DNA of 64,000 bases. Source: Campylobacter canadensis (lineage in GTDB: Bacteria > Campylobacterota > Campylobacteria > Campylobacterales > Campylobacteraceae). Below the pieces are notes generated by a model. The model saw nothing but the letters and a program-made list of their open reading frames with translations. It had not been told where the DNA came from and searched no databases. The position numbers were made by a program, and so were the translations under genes. The stretch spans positions 806,001-870,000 of the forward strand of contig NZ_CP035946.1 of NCBI RefSeq assembly GCF_013177655.1. The letters are read 5' to 3'. This document shows, piece by piece, positions 36,392 to 45,186 of the stretch (its first letter is position 1; each line of letters begins with the position of its first letter).

Positions 36392-37403
36392 AGAAGATGA
36401 GTTATTAAATTCTTATGATTATTTTTTACCACCAGAATTAATAGCGCAATATCCAAGCAAGATTGCAAGTGATGCAAGATTGCTAGTTTATGATAGAAAG
36501 AAAAATGCAGTTATTCACGATTATTTTTATAATCTTGCAAAATTTTTACCGCAATGTGCAATTATTTTTAATGATACAAAGGTGTTTAAAGCTAGAATTT
36601 TTGGTAATAAAAAAAGTGGGGCAAAAATTGAACTTTTTATAAACAAGATTTTAGCTAATGATGAATTTTTAGTGCAAATTAGAGGTAAAGTAAGGCTTGA
36701 TGATGAGCTTTGTTTTGATGAAGATATTAAAGCAAAGGTAAAACAAATTTATGATGATGGTAAAAAAATTGTTTGTTTTTTTAAAAATGATAGAAAGTTA
36801 AATACAAAAGAGCTTTTAGAATTCTTAGAAAAAATAGGGCATATTCCTTTACCGCCTTATATGAAAAGAGCTGATACTAAAGAAGATGAAAACACATATC
36901 AAAGCATTTTTGCTAAAAATATAGGAGCGGTTGCTGCGCCTACTGCTTCATTACACTTTGATAAAAGATTGCTTGATAGTTTAAATGAATACAAAAAAGC
37001 TTTTATTACCTTGCATGTTGGAGCAGGTACCTTTGCTGGAGTTGAGTGTGATAATATAAAAGAGCATAAAATGCATAGTGAGTATTATTCTTTGAGCAAA
37101 GAAGCAATTAGTATTATTAACTCAAATACTCCTATTTTAGGTGTTGGTACAACTGTTACAAGAACAATTGAATTTTATGCTAGAAATAAAAAAGAATATG
37201 GAGAATGTGATTTATTTTTAAATCCTTTTAATAAACCTATTAGGCAAGAATATTTGCTTACTAATTTTCATTTACCAAAATCAACTTTAATTATGCTTGT
37301 GGCTGCTTTTATTGGCAGGGAGCAAACCTTAAAACTTTATGATATTGCTATTAAAGAAAAATATAAATTTTATTCTTATGGCGATGGAATGCTTATTATT
37401 TAG
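36384..37403 (+). CDS. queA: S-adenosylmethionine:tRNA ribosyltransferase-isomerase
   Basis: Transfers the ribosyl part of SAM to 7-deazaguanine in tRNA, making epoxyqueuosine. 339 residues from the ATG at 36384; another ATG at 36378 is equally possible. Motifs: YFLPPELIAQYP at the start, GHIPLPPYMKR around residue 155, GAVAAPTASLHF, and HVGAGTFAGVE. It ends EYLLTNFHLPKSTLIMLVAAFIG-type, as in the family. Queuosine precursors must be supplied by genes elsewhere. Confidence 0.95.
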   Translation: MNKEDELLNSYDYFLPPELIAQYPSKIASDARLLVYDRKKNAVIHDYFYNLAKFLPQCAIIFNDTKVFKARIFGNKKSGAKIELFINKILANDEFLVQIRGKVRLDDELCFDEDIKAKVKQIYDDGKKIVCFFKNDRKLNTKELLEFLEKIGHIPLPPYMKRADTKEDENTYQSIFAKNIGAVAAPTASLHFDKRLLDSLNEYKKAFITLHVGAGTFAGVECDNIKEHKMHSEYYSLSKEAISIINSNTPILGVGTTVTRTIEFYARNKKEYGECDLFLNPFNKPIRQEYLLTNFHLPKSTLIMLVAAFIGREQTLKLYDIAIKEKYKFYSYGDGMLII

Positions 37404-37412
37404 GAGAAGAAC

Positions 37413-38573
37413 TTGAAGAAGATATTATTAATTATTTTTTTGATTAATTATGTTTTTGCAAATGAAGATGCAGAATTAGAAAAAAGTCAATTAATCTTTG
37501 CTATTTTGCTTTGTTTTATTTTCTTGCTTAGTGCTTATTTGCTTACCTTAAAACGCAAATTTAAGTATAGAAAGAATAACGTAAAAGAAGATACAATTAC
37601 TTTAAAAAATTATGAATATATCAATAAAACTAATTTAACCTTTGATATGCAAGAAGTCTTTTTGTATTTTTTTAAAACAATAAATAATATAGTTAGTGCA
37701 AATAATAATATTGTTGTATTTAGTCAAAAAATGTTTGATGTTGATAAGAATAATAAAATTATTAATACTCATAGAAGTTTTTTTGGCGATTATTCAGTGC
37801 TTATTAATGCTTTGTTATATTCAATTACCATTTTAAATACTTTTTTTAAAAATGAAGTTTTTGTCGTTAAATTAAGGGTTGCTCCGTCTGAATATGAAGA
37901 ATATATGTTATTTTTTGATATATATTTAGCAAGGCATGATGACGAAGAAAGTAATGTTTTATTTAATTCATTAAACGAGTATTATAAAAGTTCAAAAATA
38001 AACCCAGCTTTAAATCAAGAAATTTTTGAAAAGATGGAATTATTAAAAATTGAATCAAGTAAAAAAGACTATTATATAGGTATTAAAAATTCAAGCAACA
38101 GTATGAAAAATATGCTTTCAATTAATATGTCTTTTCAAGCAAAAGAACAAGATTATTTATTTCATTTAAACACAGATGAAAGTTTAGATGCCTTGCTTGT
38201 TTGCCCAAATAGTGAGATTTCTAAAATTATTGAAGATAATTTATTAGAATTTAATATAAAAAGCATTGTAAATAAATCATATACAAATTTATTAGAGATT
38301 TTAGAAGATGGCGTAAAATGCCCTTTTAGAGCGGTATTTATTAATGCTGATATATTTAATCATTTTAAAGATGAAGAAATAGAAAAATTAATAAAAGCAC
38401 AAAAAAATAATATTTTTAAAATATTTGTTATTTTAAACAATGCGAATATCCCAACTAATGTTTATAAGGTTATAAATGAAGTTGAGTTTTTAGCCTTGCC
38501 ATATACTATTGATAATATAAGAGCGGTTGTTAATTCTATTTATGAAATAGCAAGTGTTTATAAAAATCAGTAA
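37413..38573 (+). CDS. Membrane protein with a degenerate receiver-like domain
   Basis: 386 residues, start TTG at 37413 behind AGGAGA. Signal-peptide-like N-terminus (about 1-16, ending VFAN), then a transmembrane helix (about 28-46), then a long cytoplasmic region. Residues about 65-200 might be a distant sensor- or kinase-like helical domain. The last ~120 residues (from about 262) have the strand order of a response-regulator receiver: ALLVCPN, AVFINADIF, FKIFVILNN, FLALPYT. The phospho-acceptor Asp and the conserved Lys (KP becomes LPY) appear missing. Function unknown. It follows queA by nine bases and converges on the fucose operon. Confidence 0.55.
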   Translation: MKKILLIIFLINYVFANEDAELEKSQLIFAILLCFIFLLSAYLLTLKRKFKYRKNNVKEDTITLKNYEYINKTNLTFDMQEVFLYFFKTINNIVSANNNIVVFSQKMFDVDKNNKIINTHRSFFGDYSVLINALLYSITILNTFFKNEVFVVKLRVAPSEYEEYMLFFDIYLARHDDEESNVLFNSLNEYYKSSKINPALNQEIFEKMELLKIESSKKDYYIGIKNSSNSMKNMLSINMSFQAKEQDYLFHLNTDESLDALLVCPNSEISKIIEDNLLEFNIKSIVNKSYTNLLEILEDGVKCPFRAVFINADIFNHFKDEEIEKLIKAQKNNIFKIFVILNNANIPTNVYKVINEVEFLALPYTIDNIRAVVNSIYEIASVYKNQ

Positions 38574-39283
38574 TTATTGATTGAATTTTCAATAATTGCT
38601 TTATATTTGTTAAGGCAAGATAATATTTGCTCTTGTATTTTTTCATTATAATGAAATTTTAAAATAGTTACACTTAGGGCTGCTATTATTTTATTTGCCT
38701 TGCATATTGCTACTGCAATACAGGCAAAATCTTCATCAAATTCGCCGATTTCATAAGTAAAATTAAGCTTTTTTAATTCTTTCATATTTTTAATAAAATC
38801 GTCAATATTTGAAATTGTCTTTTCAGTATTTTTAACAAAGTCTGTATTTAAGATATTTTTAATTTCACTTTCACTGCTATTAAGCAATAAAGCCTTGCCT
38901 AAGGCGGTTGCGTATAAATTTGCACTATCTCCTATGGTTGTTTTTAAAATAATTTTTGAATTACCATTGCACTTATGTAAATAATAAACCTTATTGTTTT
39001 TTAAAATTCCAAGCTGAACGCTTTGTTTTAATTCTTGAGCTATTTTATTCATATTGCTTTTTATGATTTCAAAATCGCTATTTATTGATAAATTAATATT
39101 TAAAATATAATTTTTATTGTCTAATTTTAAATATTCTAATTTTAATAAAGTTTGCAAAATAGGGTGCAAGGTGCCAACACTTATTTTGCTTAATAAAGAA
39201 ATATTTGTAATATTTAAACCGTCTTTATGCTCTTGTAAAAGCTCTAGAATTTTTATAACTCTTAAGGTAGGTTTATGTAGCAC
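38567..39283 (-). CDS. IclR-family regulator of the fucose operon
   Basis: 238 residues. The N-terminal winged helix (about 1-60, LRVIKILELLQEHKDGLNIT, then KISVGTLHPILQTLLKLEYL) and the C-terminal IclR effector domain (DSANLYATALGKALLLN, and a FDEDFACIAVAI stretch) are typical. It lies 12 bases after the mutarotase gene, in the same direction, so it is probably the last gene of the operon it controls. In C. jejuni the equivalent regulator (Cj0480c, from memory) is divergent from the operon. Likely binding sites lie at 46094-46137. Its tail overlaps the convergent gene at 37413-38573 by seven bases. Confidence 0.85.
   Translation of the reverse strand: MLHKPTLRVIKILELLQEHKDGLNITNISLLSKISVGTLHPILQTLLKLEYLKLDNKNYILNINLSINSDFEIIKSNMNKIAQELKQSVQLGILKNNKVYYLHKCNGNSKIILKTTIGDSANLYATALGKALLLNSSESEIKNILNTDFVKNTEKTISNIDDFIKNMKELKKLNFTYEIGEFDEDFACIAVAICKANKIIAALSVTILKFHYNEKIQEQILSCLNKYKAIIENSINNY
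38572..38597. terminator. Possible bidirectional terminator
   Basis: Inverted repeat AATTATTGA (38572-38580) / TCAATAATT (38589-38597) where two convergent genes overlap. It is AT-only at most positions, so weak. Confidence 0.35.
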
Positions 39284-39295
39284 CTTGTACTCCTT

Positions 39296-39613
39296 TTAAT
39301 CTAAATGATAAAGTTCTTGCATATCAATCCATTTGCATCCTGCGTATCCTAGCGAAATTTGGCAAGGGTCGGTTAATGCCCACCATTTACGAGTATTCTC
39401 ATCTGCTGCCATTTTTGCCATATCAGCTTCATAATCTGTTCCAATATATTCAAAATATGCAAATAAATATTCTCCAAAATTATAAATTGAATAATTGCGA
39501 ATATTGCATTCTTTAATCATCTCATTTACACCTTTTAAAGGATTTGCGTGCAGTCTTTTGTATTCTTCTAGTTTTTCAGGAATTACCTTTATTATTTGTC
39601 CGTATCTTTTCAT
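39296..39613 (-). CDS. L-fucose/L-rhamnose-type mutarotase
   Basis: 105-residue protein of the RhaM/FucU-like DUF718 family, which interconverts alpha and beta anomers of deoxy sugars. Family features: the start MKRYGQIIKVIPEKLEEYKRLHANP with Tyr and His at the active site, NYSIYNFGEYLFAYFEY, and WWALTDPCQ. Equivalent to Cj0488 in C. jejuni (from memory). It would supply the right anomer to the fucose dehydrogenase. It overlaps the hydrolase gene by four bases. Confidence 0.82.
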   Translation of the reverse strand: MKRYGQIIKVIPEKLEEYKRLHANPLKGVNEMIKECNIRNYSIYNFGEYLFAYFEYIGTDYEADMAKMAADENTRKWWALTDPCQISLGYAGCKWIDMQELYHLD

Positions 39614-40350
39614 AATTTCTCCTTATAAATTCTTTTTGCATTTAAATAAAAAATCTTTTCTTTTAAGGCATCGTTTTTAAAATAATTACTAATTTGCTTT
39701 ATCCATTGACTTGGTTTTAACTCGCTTACTGGGTAATTTGAGCCAAAGCAAATTCTATCTTCTCCAAAAATATTAAAAGCCATTTCAAGCAATTTTGAAT
39801 AATCTTGCCCTAAGATAAAATCATCTTGAGCTGATAATTTCATATAAACTTGCTCGTTTTTTGCAATTTGTTTTAGGCTATCAATCTCATTAAAATTTTT
39901 AATATTTGCAAAATGATTAAAAATTATTCCACTTTTAAATTCTTTTGCTATTTTGCAAAAATTATTTAATTCTTTTTCATTTATGCAAACTTCAAAAAGC
40001 AGCTTATTTTCATTTACCAACTTTATAGTTTTTTTAAAATCGCTGCTTAAGCAATAGCCACTATTTTTTGTGTGTAAAACTTCTCTAAAACTATTACCGC
40101 CAACAGTTGCAAGGCATAAAGCAAGTAATTTTTTATGTTTAAAATTAAGCATTTTAAGACTTTCAAGCTCTATATTATCTGCATTTATTTCAACATAAAT
40201 TCCACCCAAAAAATCATAATCTTGAAATTCTTTTAAATAATCATCAAAGCTAAAGTTTTTTTGTAATCTTGCAGGTGAATTTAAAATCCACCTAGCATCA
40301 TTTTTATCCCAAATATGAAAATGCGTATCTATAATCATTTTTTTGTCCAT
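39610..40350 (-). CDS. Amidohydrolase, probable L-fuconolactone hydrolase
   Basis: 246 residues of the COG3618-type amidohydrolase family. IDTHFHIWD near the start has the HxH metal or active-site motif, NHFAN and a late CFGSNYPVS motif follow. In the Campylobacter fucose pathway this enzyme (Cj0487-like) opens L-fuconolactone to L-fuconate. It overlaps the end of fucP by 16 bases. No Shine-Dalgarno is obvious, and a second Met four codons on could be the start. Confidence 0.8.
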   Translation of the reverse strand: MDKKMIIDTHFHIWDKNDARWILNSPARLQKNFSFDDYLKEFQDYDFLGGIYVEINADNIELESLKMLNFKHKKLLALCLATVGGNSFREVLHTKNSGYCLSSDFKKTIKLVNENKLLFEVCINEKELNNFCKIAKEFKSGIIFNHFANIKNFNEIDSLKQIAKNEQVYMKLSAQDDFILGQDYSKLLEMAFNIFGEDRICFGSNYPVSELKPSQWIKQISNYFKNDALKEKIFYLNAKRIYKEKL

Positions 40351-41579
40351 AAAAAGCTATAAAGTGCAACATATAAAAAGCAAGGAACTAAGGCTAAAAA
40401 TCCTGCTCCCGTGCCATAAGTATCGTTTATAGCACCCATAATTGTAGGCATTATCGCACCCCCGCAAATACTCATTACTAAAATTGAACCACCAAGTTTT
40501 ACTTGATTTAAAGCTAAATCTTTTGTAGCAAGAGCAAAAATAGTTGGAAAGCTAATGCTCATAAAGAAAAATACTAAAATTAAAGCATAAACGCTAATCA
40601 TACCATCAGCAAAATATAAATATACACATAAGCAAACATTTATTAAAGAATAAAGACCTAAAATATTTTCAGCCTTTATTATTTTCATAATTGGAGTTGT
40701 AAGAATTCTTCCTATCATAAATGCAACAAGTGCAGCCGAGAAAAAATATGCGGATTCTTTATCGCTTAAAGCAGTGTCGCCTAAATTTGCTGTGTGTTCT
40801 ACTGCATAATTTATAAAAAACGCTCCTGCTCCAACTTGAGCTGCAACATATAAAAATTGAGCTAAAACTCCTAAATTAAAATGTTTATGTTTAAACACAT
40901 CGCTTGATTTTGAGTTATCATAAAATTCATTTTCGCCGTTAACTTCATTGCCTTCTGGAATTTTATTAAAAACAAAGGCAAGTAAAATTAAAAATACTAC
41001 TAAAGCAATACCTACATAAACCATTTGCACATTAAACATATTATCAAGCAAGGCTTGTTCTTTTTCAGCCGCACTTGCATTTTCTCCGCTGTGTGTAATT
41101 GATAAAAACAAGCTACCGCCAATAATAGGTCCAACAAATTGCCCAAAACCATTGAAGCTTTGAGCGGCATTTATTCTAAATGAAGAATTTTTTTCATCTC
41201 CAAGTTTTGTCATATAAGGGTTTGCATTAGTTTCAAGCGTTCCAAGTCCACAAGCAAGAACAAAAAATGCAAATAAAAACATAGAAAAACTAGCCATATT
41301 AGTTGCAGGAATTATAAGCAAACAACCAATTGCATAAAGTGCAAGTCCTGTAATAATACCTATTTTGTAAGAAAATCTTGAAGCGATAAAACCAGCTGGA
41401 AGTGCCATTACAAAATAAGCACCAAAATACGCCATTTGCAAATAACCACTGTTTTGTTGAGTAATTCCTAGATGGTTTTGAAAATTTTTATTCATTACAT
41501 CAACAAGCCCATAACTAACACCCCACAAGAAAAATAAAGATGTTACTAAGCCTATTGCAATTTTTACATTTTTATTCAT
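40335..41579 (-). CDS. fucP: L-fucose permease
   Basis: 414-residue major-facilitator transporter with twelve hydrophobic segments, a proton symporter for L-fucose. Start MNKNVKIAIGLVTSLFFLWGVSYGLVDVMN resembles FucP. The loops contain GLGTLETNANPYMTKLG and QSFNGFGQFVGPIIGG, hallmarks of the FucP/GluP subfamily. A longer central loop lies around residue 200-225. RBS AAGGAG precedes the ATG. Placed between the dehydrogenase and the hydrolase genes, so import and first oxidation steps are co-expressed. Confidence 0.9.
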   Translation of the reverse strand: MNKNVKIAIGLVTSLFFLWGVSYGLVDVMNKNFQNHLGITQQNSGYLQMAYFGAYFVMALPAGFIASRFSYKIGIITGLALYAIGCLLIIPATNMASFSMFLFAFFVLACGLGTLETNANPYMTKLGDEKNSSFRINAAQSFNGFGQFVGPIIGGSLFLSITHSGENASAAEKEQALLDNMFNVQMVYVGIALVVFLILLAFVFNKIPEGNEVNGENEFYDNSKSSDVFKHKHFNLGVLAQFLYVAAQVGAGAFFINYAVEHTANLGDTALSDKESAYFFSAALVAFMIGRILTTPIMKIIKAENILGLYSLINVCLCVYLYFADGMISVYALILVFFFMSISFPTIFALATKDLALNQVKLGGSILVMSICGGAIMPTIMGAINDTYGTGAGFLALVPCFLYVALYSFLWTKK

Positions 41580-41589
41580 TTTTTCTCCT

Positions 41590-42378
41590 TTAGTTTTCCC
41601 AATTTAAAGCTCTATCAAGATGGATATACCCACCATCAGGGGTTAAAATTTGTCCTGTTGTATGTGATGCTCTTGGGCTTATTGTAAATACAGCAGTATC
41701 TGCGATTTCTTCGCAAGTTGTAAAGCGATGCCCTAGCGGAATAAATTGTGCAATTTTTTTATATTGTTCTTGCGGATTTTCAAAATTCTTAATCCATTTT
41801 TCATAAAGTGGAGTCCAAACCTCAGCAGGGCAAATGCAATTTACACGGACATTATCAGGTGCAAAAGCGCAAGCTAATTCTCTTGTCATTGCTATTTGAG
41901 CGCCTTTTGCACTTGCGTATGCTGTAGTTCTTCCTTGCCCTGTGATACCTGTTTTGCTTGAAATATTTAAAATACTTCCTTGCTCTTTTTTAATGTAAGG
42001 AAGGCAGCATTTTGTCATTTCATAATAATGAAATAAATTATTTTCATAGCTTTTTATAAGTTCTTGTGTGCTTGTATTTTCAATATGAAGATTATCATTC
42101 ATTCCTGCATTATTAACAAGGGCGTAAATTGAATTATATTTATTTGCAATTTGTTCTACAACCGTGCTAATTTCTTGCCATTTTGATAAATCTAATTGAT
42201 AAAAACCATAATTTGGACAAAGTGCTTTTAATTTGTTTTCAAATTCGCTATCAAGTTTAGAGCGAGACACTATAACAGGAATTGCTCCTTCATTAGCCAA
42301 ACACATACTAATTGCAGCACCAATTCCTTTACCACCACCTGTAACAACTACAACTTTTCCTTTTAATCCTAAATCCAT
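41590..42378 (-). CDS. fucX: L-fucose dehydrogenase (short-chain dehydrogenase, FucX-like)
   Basis: 262-residue classical SDR. The cofactor motif TGGGKGIG is at 13-20, NNAG at 89-92 and the catalytic Tyr154-x3-Lys158 in AYASAK with Ser140/141 before it. A Pro-x-Glu loop (CPAEVWTPLYEKW) follows. FucX of C. jejuni (Cj0485) oxidises L-fucose, and also D-arabinose, at C1 to the lactone. It lies between the MFS and fucP genes with gaps of about 10 bases and a clear RBS (AAGGAG). Confidence 0.88.
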   Translation of the reverse strand: MDLGLKGKVVVVTGGGKGIGAAISMCLANEGAIPVIVSRSKLDSEFENKLKALCPNYGFYQLDLSKWQEISTVVEQIANKYNSIYALVNNAGMNDNLHIENTSTQELIKSYENNLFHYYEMTKCCLPYIKKEQGSILNISSKTGITGQGRTTAYASAKGAQIAMTRELACAFAPDNVRVNCICPAEVWTPLYEKWIKNFENPQEQYKKIAQFIPLGHRFTTCEEIADTAVFTISPRASHTTGQILTPDGGYIHLDRALNWEN

Positions 42379-42388
42379 AATTTTCTCC

Positions 42389-43648
42389 TTATTTAATATT
42401 TTTATAAGATATTTTTAAGTGTATTAACATAAGCACTCCTAAGAATGCAACTAAACATAAGAGTATTAAGCCTGAATAAGTATTGTTAAAATATTCTTCT
42501 GCTAAAGTTTTAATATTAGGTGCCACAAAGCCACCAAGATTTCCTAAAGCTCCAATTAATGCAATACCAGCAGCTGCAGCACTTCCTTTTAAGACTTGAG
42601 TTGGTAAATTCCAAAAAATAGGCTGTATGGCGATAAATCCAATAGCTGCCATTGAAATTAATATTATAAAAAGCACTAAAGAATTTAGTAATACTGATAA
42701 AAACATACAAATAACAGCAAGGCTTAATAAAGCTATGCTAAAGCTAGTCCAAGCCCTTAATTTATCAGCATAATTTGTAATAATAGGCAAAGCAATCAAT
42801 ACAGCAAGCCAAGGAATAGCACTTATAAAACCAACCTTAATTCCAACATTGGTTCCTAAAAAATAAGCAATTTGTGTTGGTAAATAAAATAAAACTCCAT
42901 AAACGCTAAGCTGTATTGTAAAATACACTAATACAAATTTCCATACAAGTGCTGATGATAAAGCTTTGCTAACGCTTTTTTCTTCTTTTTTATTTTCTTC
43001 TTTGGCTAATTCTTCAAGCAGCATTTGCTTTTCCTCTTTATTTAAGTATTTAGCATCTTCAATCTTGCTAGCAAGTTTAAAAAAAGCATAAATTCCTACA
43101 ATTACAGTAGCAGCACCCTGAATAATAAAAACCCATTGCCAATTTTTAAAATAAAAAGTAGGGGCATAATCTAAAATTGCTCCTGTAATAACCCCACCTA
43201 ACATAAGTGCTAAAGGTGCTCCTAGTTGATAAAAACCATAAGCTTTAGCTCTAAATTTTGTTGGAAAAAAATAACTAAGATACAAAATTACACCAGGGCT
43301 AAATCCTGCCTCGCTAAGCCCTAATAAAAATCTTAAAATATAAAAGCTTGTCTCATCTTTTATAAAAATCATAGCCATACAAACAAGACCCCAAGTTATC
43401 ATAATCCTACTAAGCCAAATTTTTGCTCCAAGCTTATGTAAAAGTAAATTAGATGGAAGTTCAAAAATAGCATAACCTATAAAAAACACCCCAGCCCCTA
43501 AAGCATAAGCACTCTTGCTAATACCAGCATCAATTTCAATATAGTCTTTTACATAAGATATATTTGCTCTATCAAGCATTGCTAGGCAAAACATTAAAAG
43601 TATTAAAGGCATAATATTTTTATAATTTTTATTTATAATTTTTTGCAC
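42389..43648 (-). CDS. MFS transporter, anion:cation symporter family
   Basis: 419 residues, twelve predicted membrane helices. It has the ACS-family features MLDRANISYVKDYIE near the start, GLSEAGFSPGVILYLSYFFPTKFRAKAYG in loop 4 (split) and a charged central loop (about 195-220, EEKQMLLEELAKEENKKEE). Substrates of this family are organic acids, often sugar acids. The position in the fucose operon (Cj0484-like) suggests uptake of a sugar acid such as fuconate or altronate, which is inference. Confidence 0.82.
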   Translation of the reverse strand: MQKIINKNYKNIMPLILLMFCLAMLDRANISYVKDYIEIDAGISKSAYALGAGVFFIGYAIFELPSNLLLHKLGAKIWLSRIMITWGLVCMAMIFIKDETSFYILRFLLGLSEAGFSPGVILYLSYFFPTKFRAKAYGFYQLGAPLALMLGGVITGAILDYAPTFYFKNWQWVFIIQGAATVIVGIYAFFKLASKIEDAKYLNKEEKQMLLEELAKEENKKEEKSVSKALSSALVWKFVLVYFTIQLSVYGVLFYLPTQIAYFLGTNVGIKVGFISAIPWLAVLIALPIITNYADKLRAWTSFSIALLSLAVICMFLSVLLNSLVLFIILISMAAIGFIAIQPIFWNLPTQVLKGSAAAAGIALIGALGNLGGFVAPNIKTLAEEYFNNTYSGLILLCLVAFLGVLMLIHLKISYKNIK

Positions 43649-43668
43649 AAATCCTCCTTGTTATGCCT

Positions 43669-45186
43669 TTAGCAAGTTGTTGCAAGTCGCCACACGCTAA
43701 AATCATTTTGTTTATTAATTTCTGCTTTTGTTAATTTGCCTTCGCTTATTTGTTTAATTAACTCTATTAGCTCATCTTTAATGTCTTCTTTTGATTTATT
43801 GCCATCTATAATTTCACCTGCGTTTAAATCAATTACGTCTGCCATATTTTTTGCACAAAAATTATTTGTACTTAGTTTAATTGTTGGAGTAATAGGGCTT
43901 CCTGTTGGAGTTCCACGACCTGTTGTAAATACAACTATATTTGCTCCACCTGCTACCATCGCACTAAGCTGCTCTATATCATTTCCTGGAGTATCCATAA
44001 ATGTAAGACCTTTTTTTGTAACTGGCATTGCATAATCAATTACATCTACAACCTTGCTAGTTCCTGCTTTATAAACACAACCAAGGCTTTTTTCTTCAAT
44101 ACTTGTTAAGCCACCTGCAATATTTCCTGGACTTGGATTTGCACCACGAATATCAGAACCACTATTTTTAACATTTTCTTCAAAGCCGTATATTTTTTCA
44201 TAGATTTTTTGCTTAACTTCATCATTAATCGCACGCCTAGCTAGTATATTTTCAGCTCCTATTAGCTCAGTTGTTTCAGCTAAGATTACTGCTCCATTAT
44301 TTGCTACTACATAATCACTTAGACAACCTAGTGATGGATTTGCACTAAGTCCGCTATAAGCATCACTTCCGCCACATTCAGTTCCTAAAACAATATCGCT
44401 AAAATCCCCATCGCTTAATTTGCAATTGCTAGCATTTTCTAGCATTTGTTTAACTATTTTTATGCCTTCATTAGTTGTGTTTGTAATGCCGCCTAGCTCT
44501 TGAATATTAATCGCTCTTACATCTTTATAAGGTGTTAGACTAAGACTTAATTCTTTTACTGAATTTGAGCTAATACTCTCACAGCCAAGACCAACAATAA
44601 GTGCTGCATAAACATTAGGATTTGAACAATTTCCAGCAATAAGCATCCTTGTTTGTTCTGCATCAAAATCAAGTTGGCTACATCCGTGCTGGTGAGTTAC
44701 ATATACAGCCTCTGGACACGCACGAGCTATATTTTCTACAACCTTATTAGCACATACAACGCTTGGAATTATTAAGACTTTATTTCTTAAGCCAAACTTA
44801 CCATCTTCTCTTCTATAGCCTTTTAAGATTATCTTTTCTTGCTTTACATATTCATCTTTTTGCTCTTTATTTTTTGCATTTTCATAGCTTAATTTTAGAG
44901 CATCTTTAAGCATTGAGTTATTGCAATTATCTCCTCTGCCACGAACTCCTTGTGTATTGTGAGTATGCACCCATTCGCCTTCTTTAATATCACTAGCAGC
45001 TGCTCCTATTACTTCACCATATTTAATTACAAATTCGTCTTTTTTAATATCTTTTAAAGCAAATTTATGTCCGCTTTTAATATCGTTTTGTAAGACTACG
45101 CCGTTAAATTCTTCTTTGCATTTTAAATCACTAATGGCGGTTGCTACATTGTCAATTTTATTTACGATTAAAAATTTATTTTTCAT
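43669..45186 (-). CDS. uxaA: UxaA-family sugar-acid dehydratase (probable L-fuconate dehydratase)
   Basis: 505 residues. An N-terminal SAF-like domain (about 1-75, with EGEWVHTHN) and a C-terminal altronate dehydratase domain (GYRREDGKFGLRNKVLII onward, about 125-500) with Cys-rich VTHQHGCSQ, GTECGGSDAYSG and NPSPGN motifs. It is thought to dehydrate L-fuconate to 2-keto-3-deoxyfuconate, iron dependent. In C. jejuni NCTC 11168 the equivalent is recorded as two pieces (Cj0482/Cj0483, from memory); here it is one intact frame. Overlaps the aldolase gene by four bases. Confidence 0.85.
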   Translation of the reverse strand: MKNKFLIVNKIDNVATAISDLKCKEEFNGVVLQNDIKSGHKFALKDIKKDEFVIKYGEVIGAAASDIKEGEWVHTHNTQGVRGRGDNCNNSMLKDALKLSYENAKNKEQKDEYVKQEKIILKGYRREDGKFGLRNKVLIIPSVVCANKVVENIARACPEAVYVTHQHGCSQLDFDAEQTRMLIAGNCSNPNVYAALIVGLGCESISSNSVKELSLSLTPYKDVRAINIQELGGITNTTNEGIKIVKQMLENASNCKLSDGDFSDIVLGTECGGSDAYSGLSANPSLGCLSDYVVANNGAVILAETTELIGAENILARRAINDEVKQKIYEKIYGFEENVKNSGSDIRGANPSPGNIAGGLTSIEEKSLGCVYKAGTSKVVDVIDYAMPVTKKGLTFMDTPGNDIEQLSAMVAGGANIVVFTTGRGTPTGSPITPTIKLSTNNFCAKNMADVIDLNAGEIIDGNKSKEDIKDELIELIKQISEGKLTKAEINKQNDFSVWRLATTC

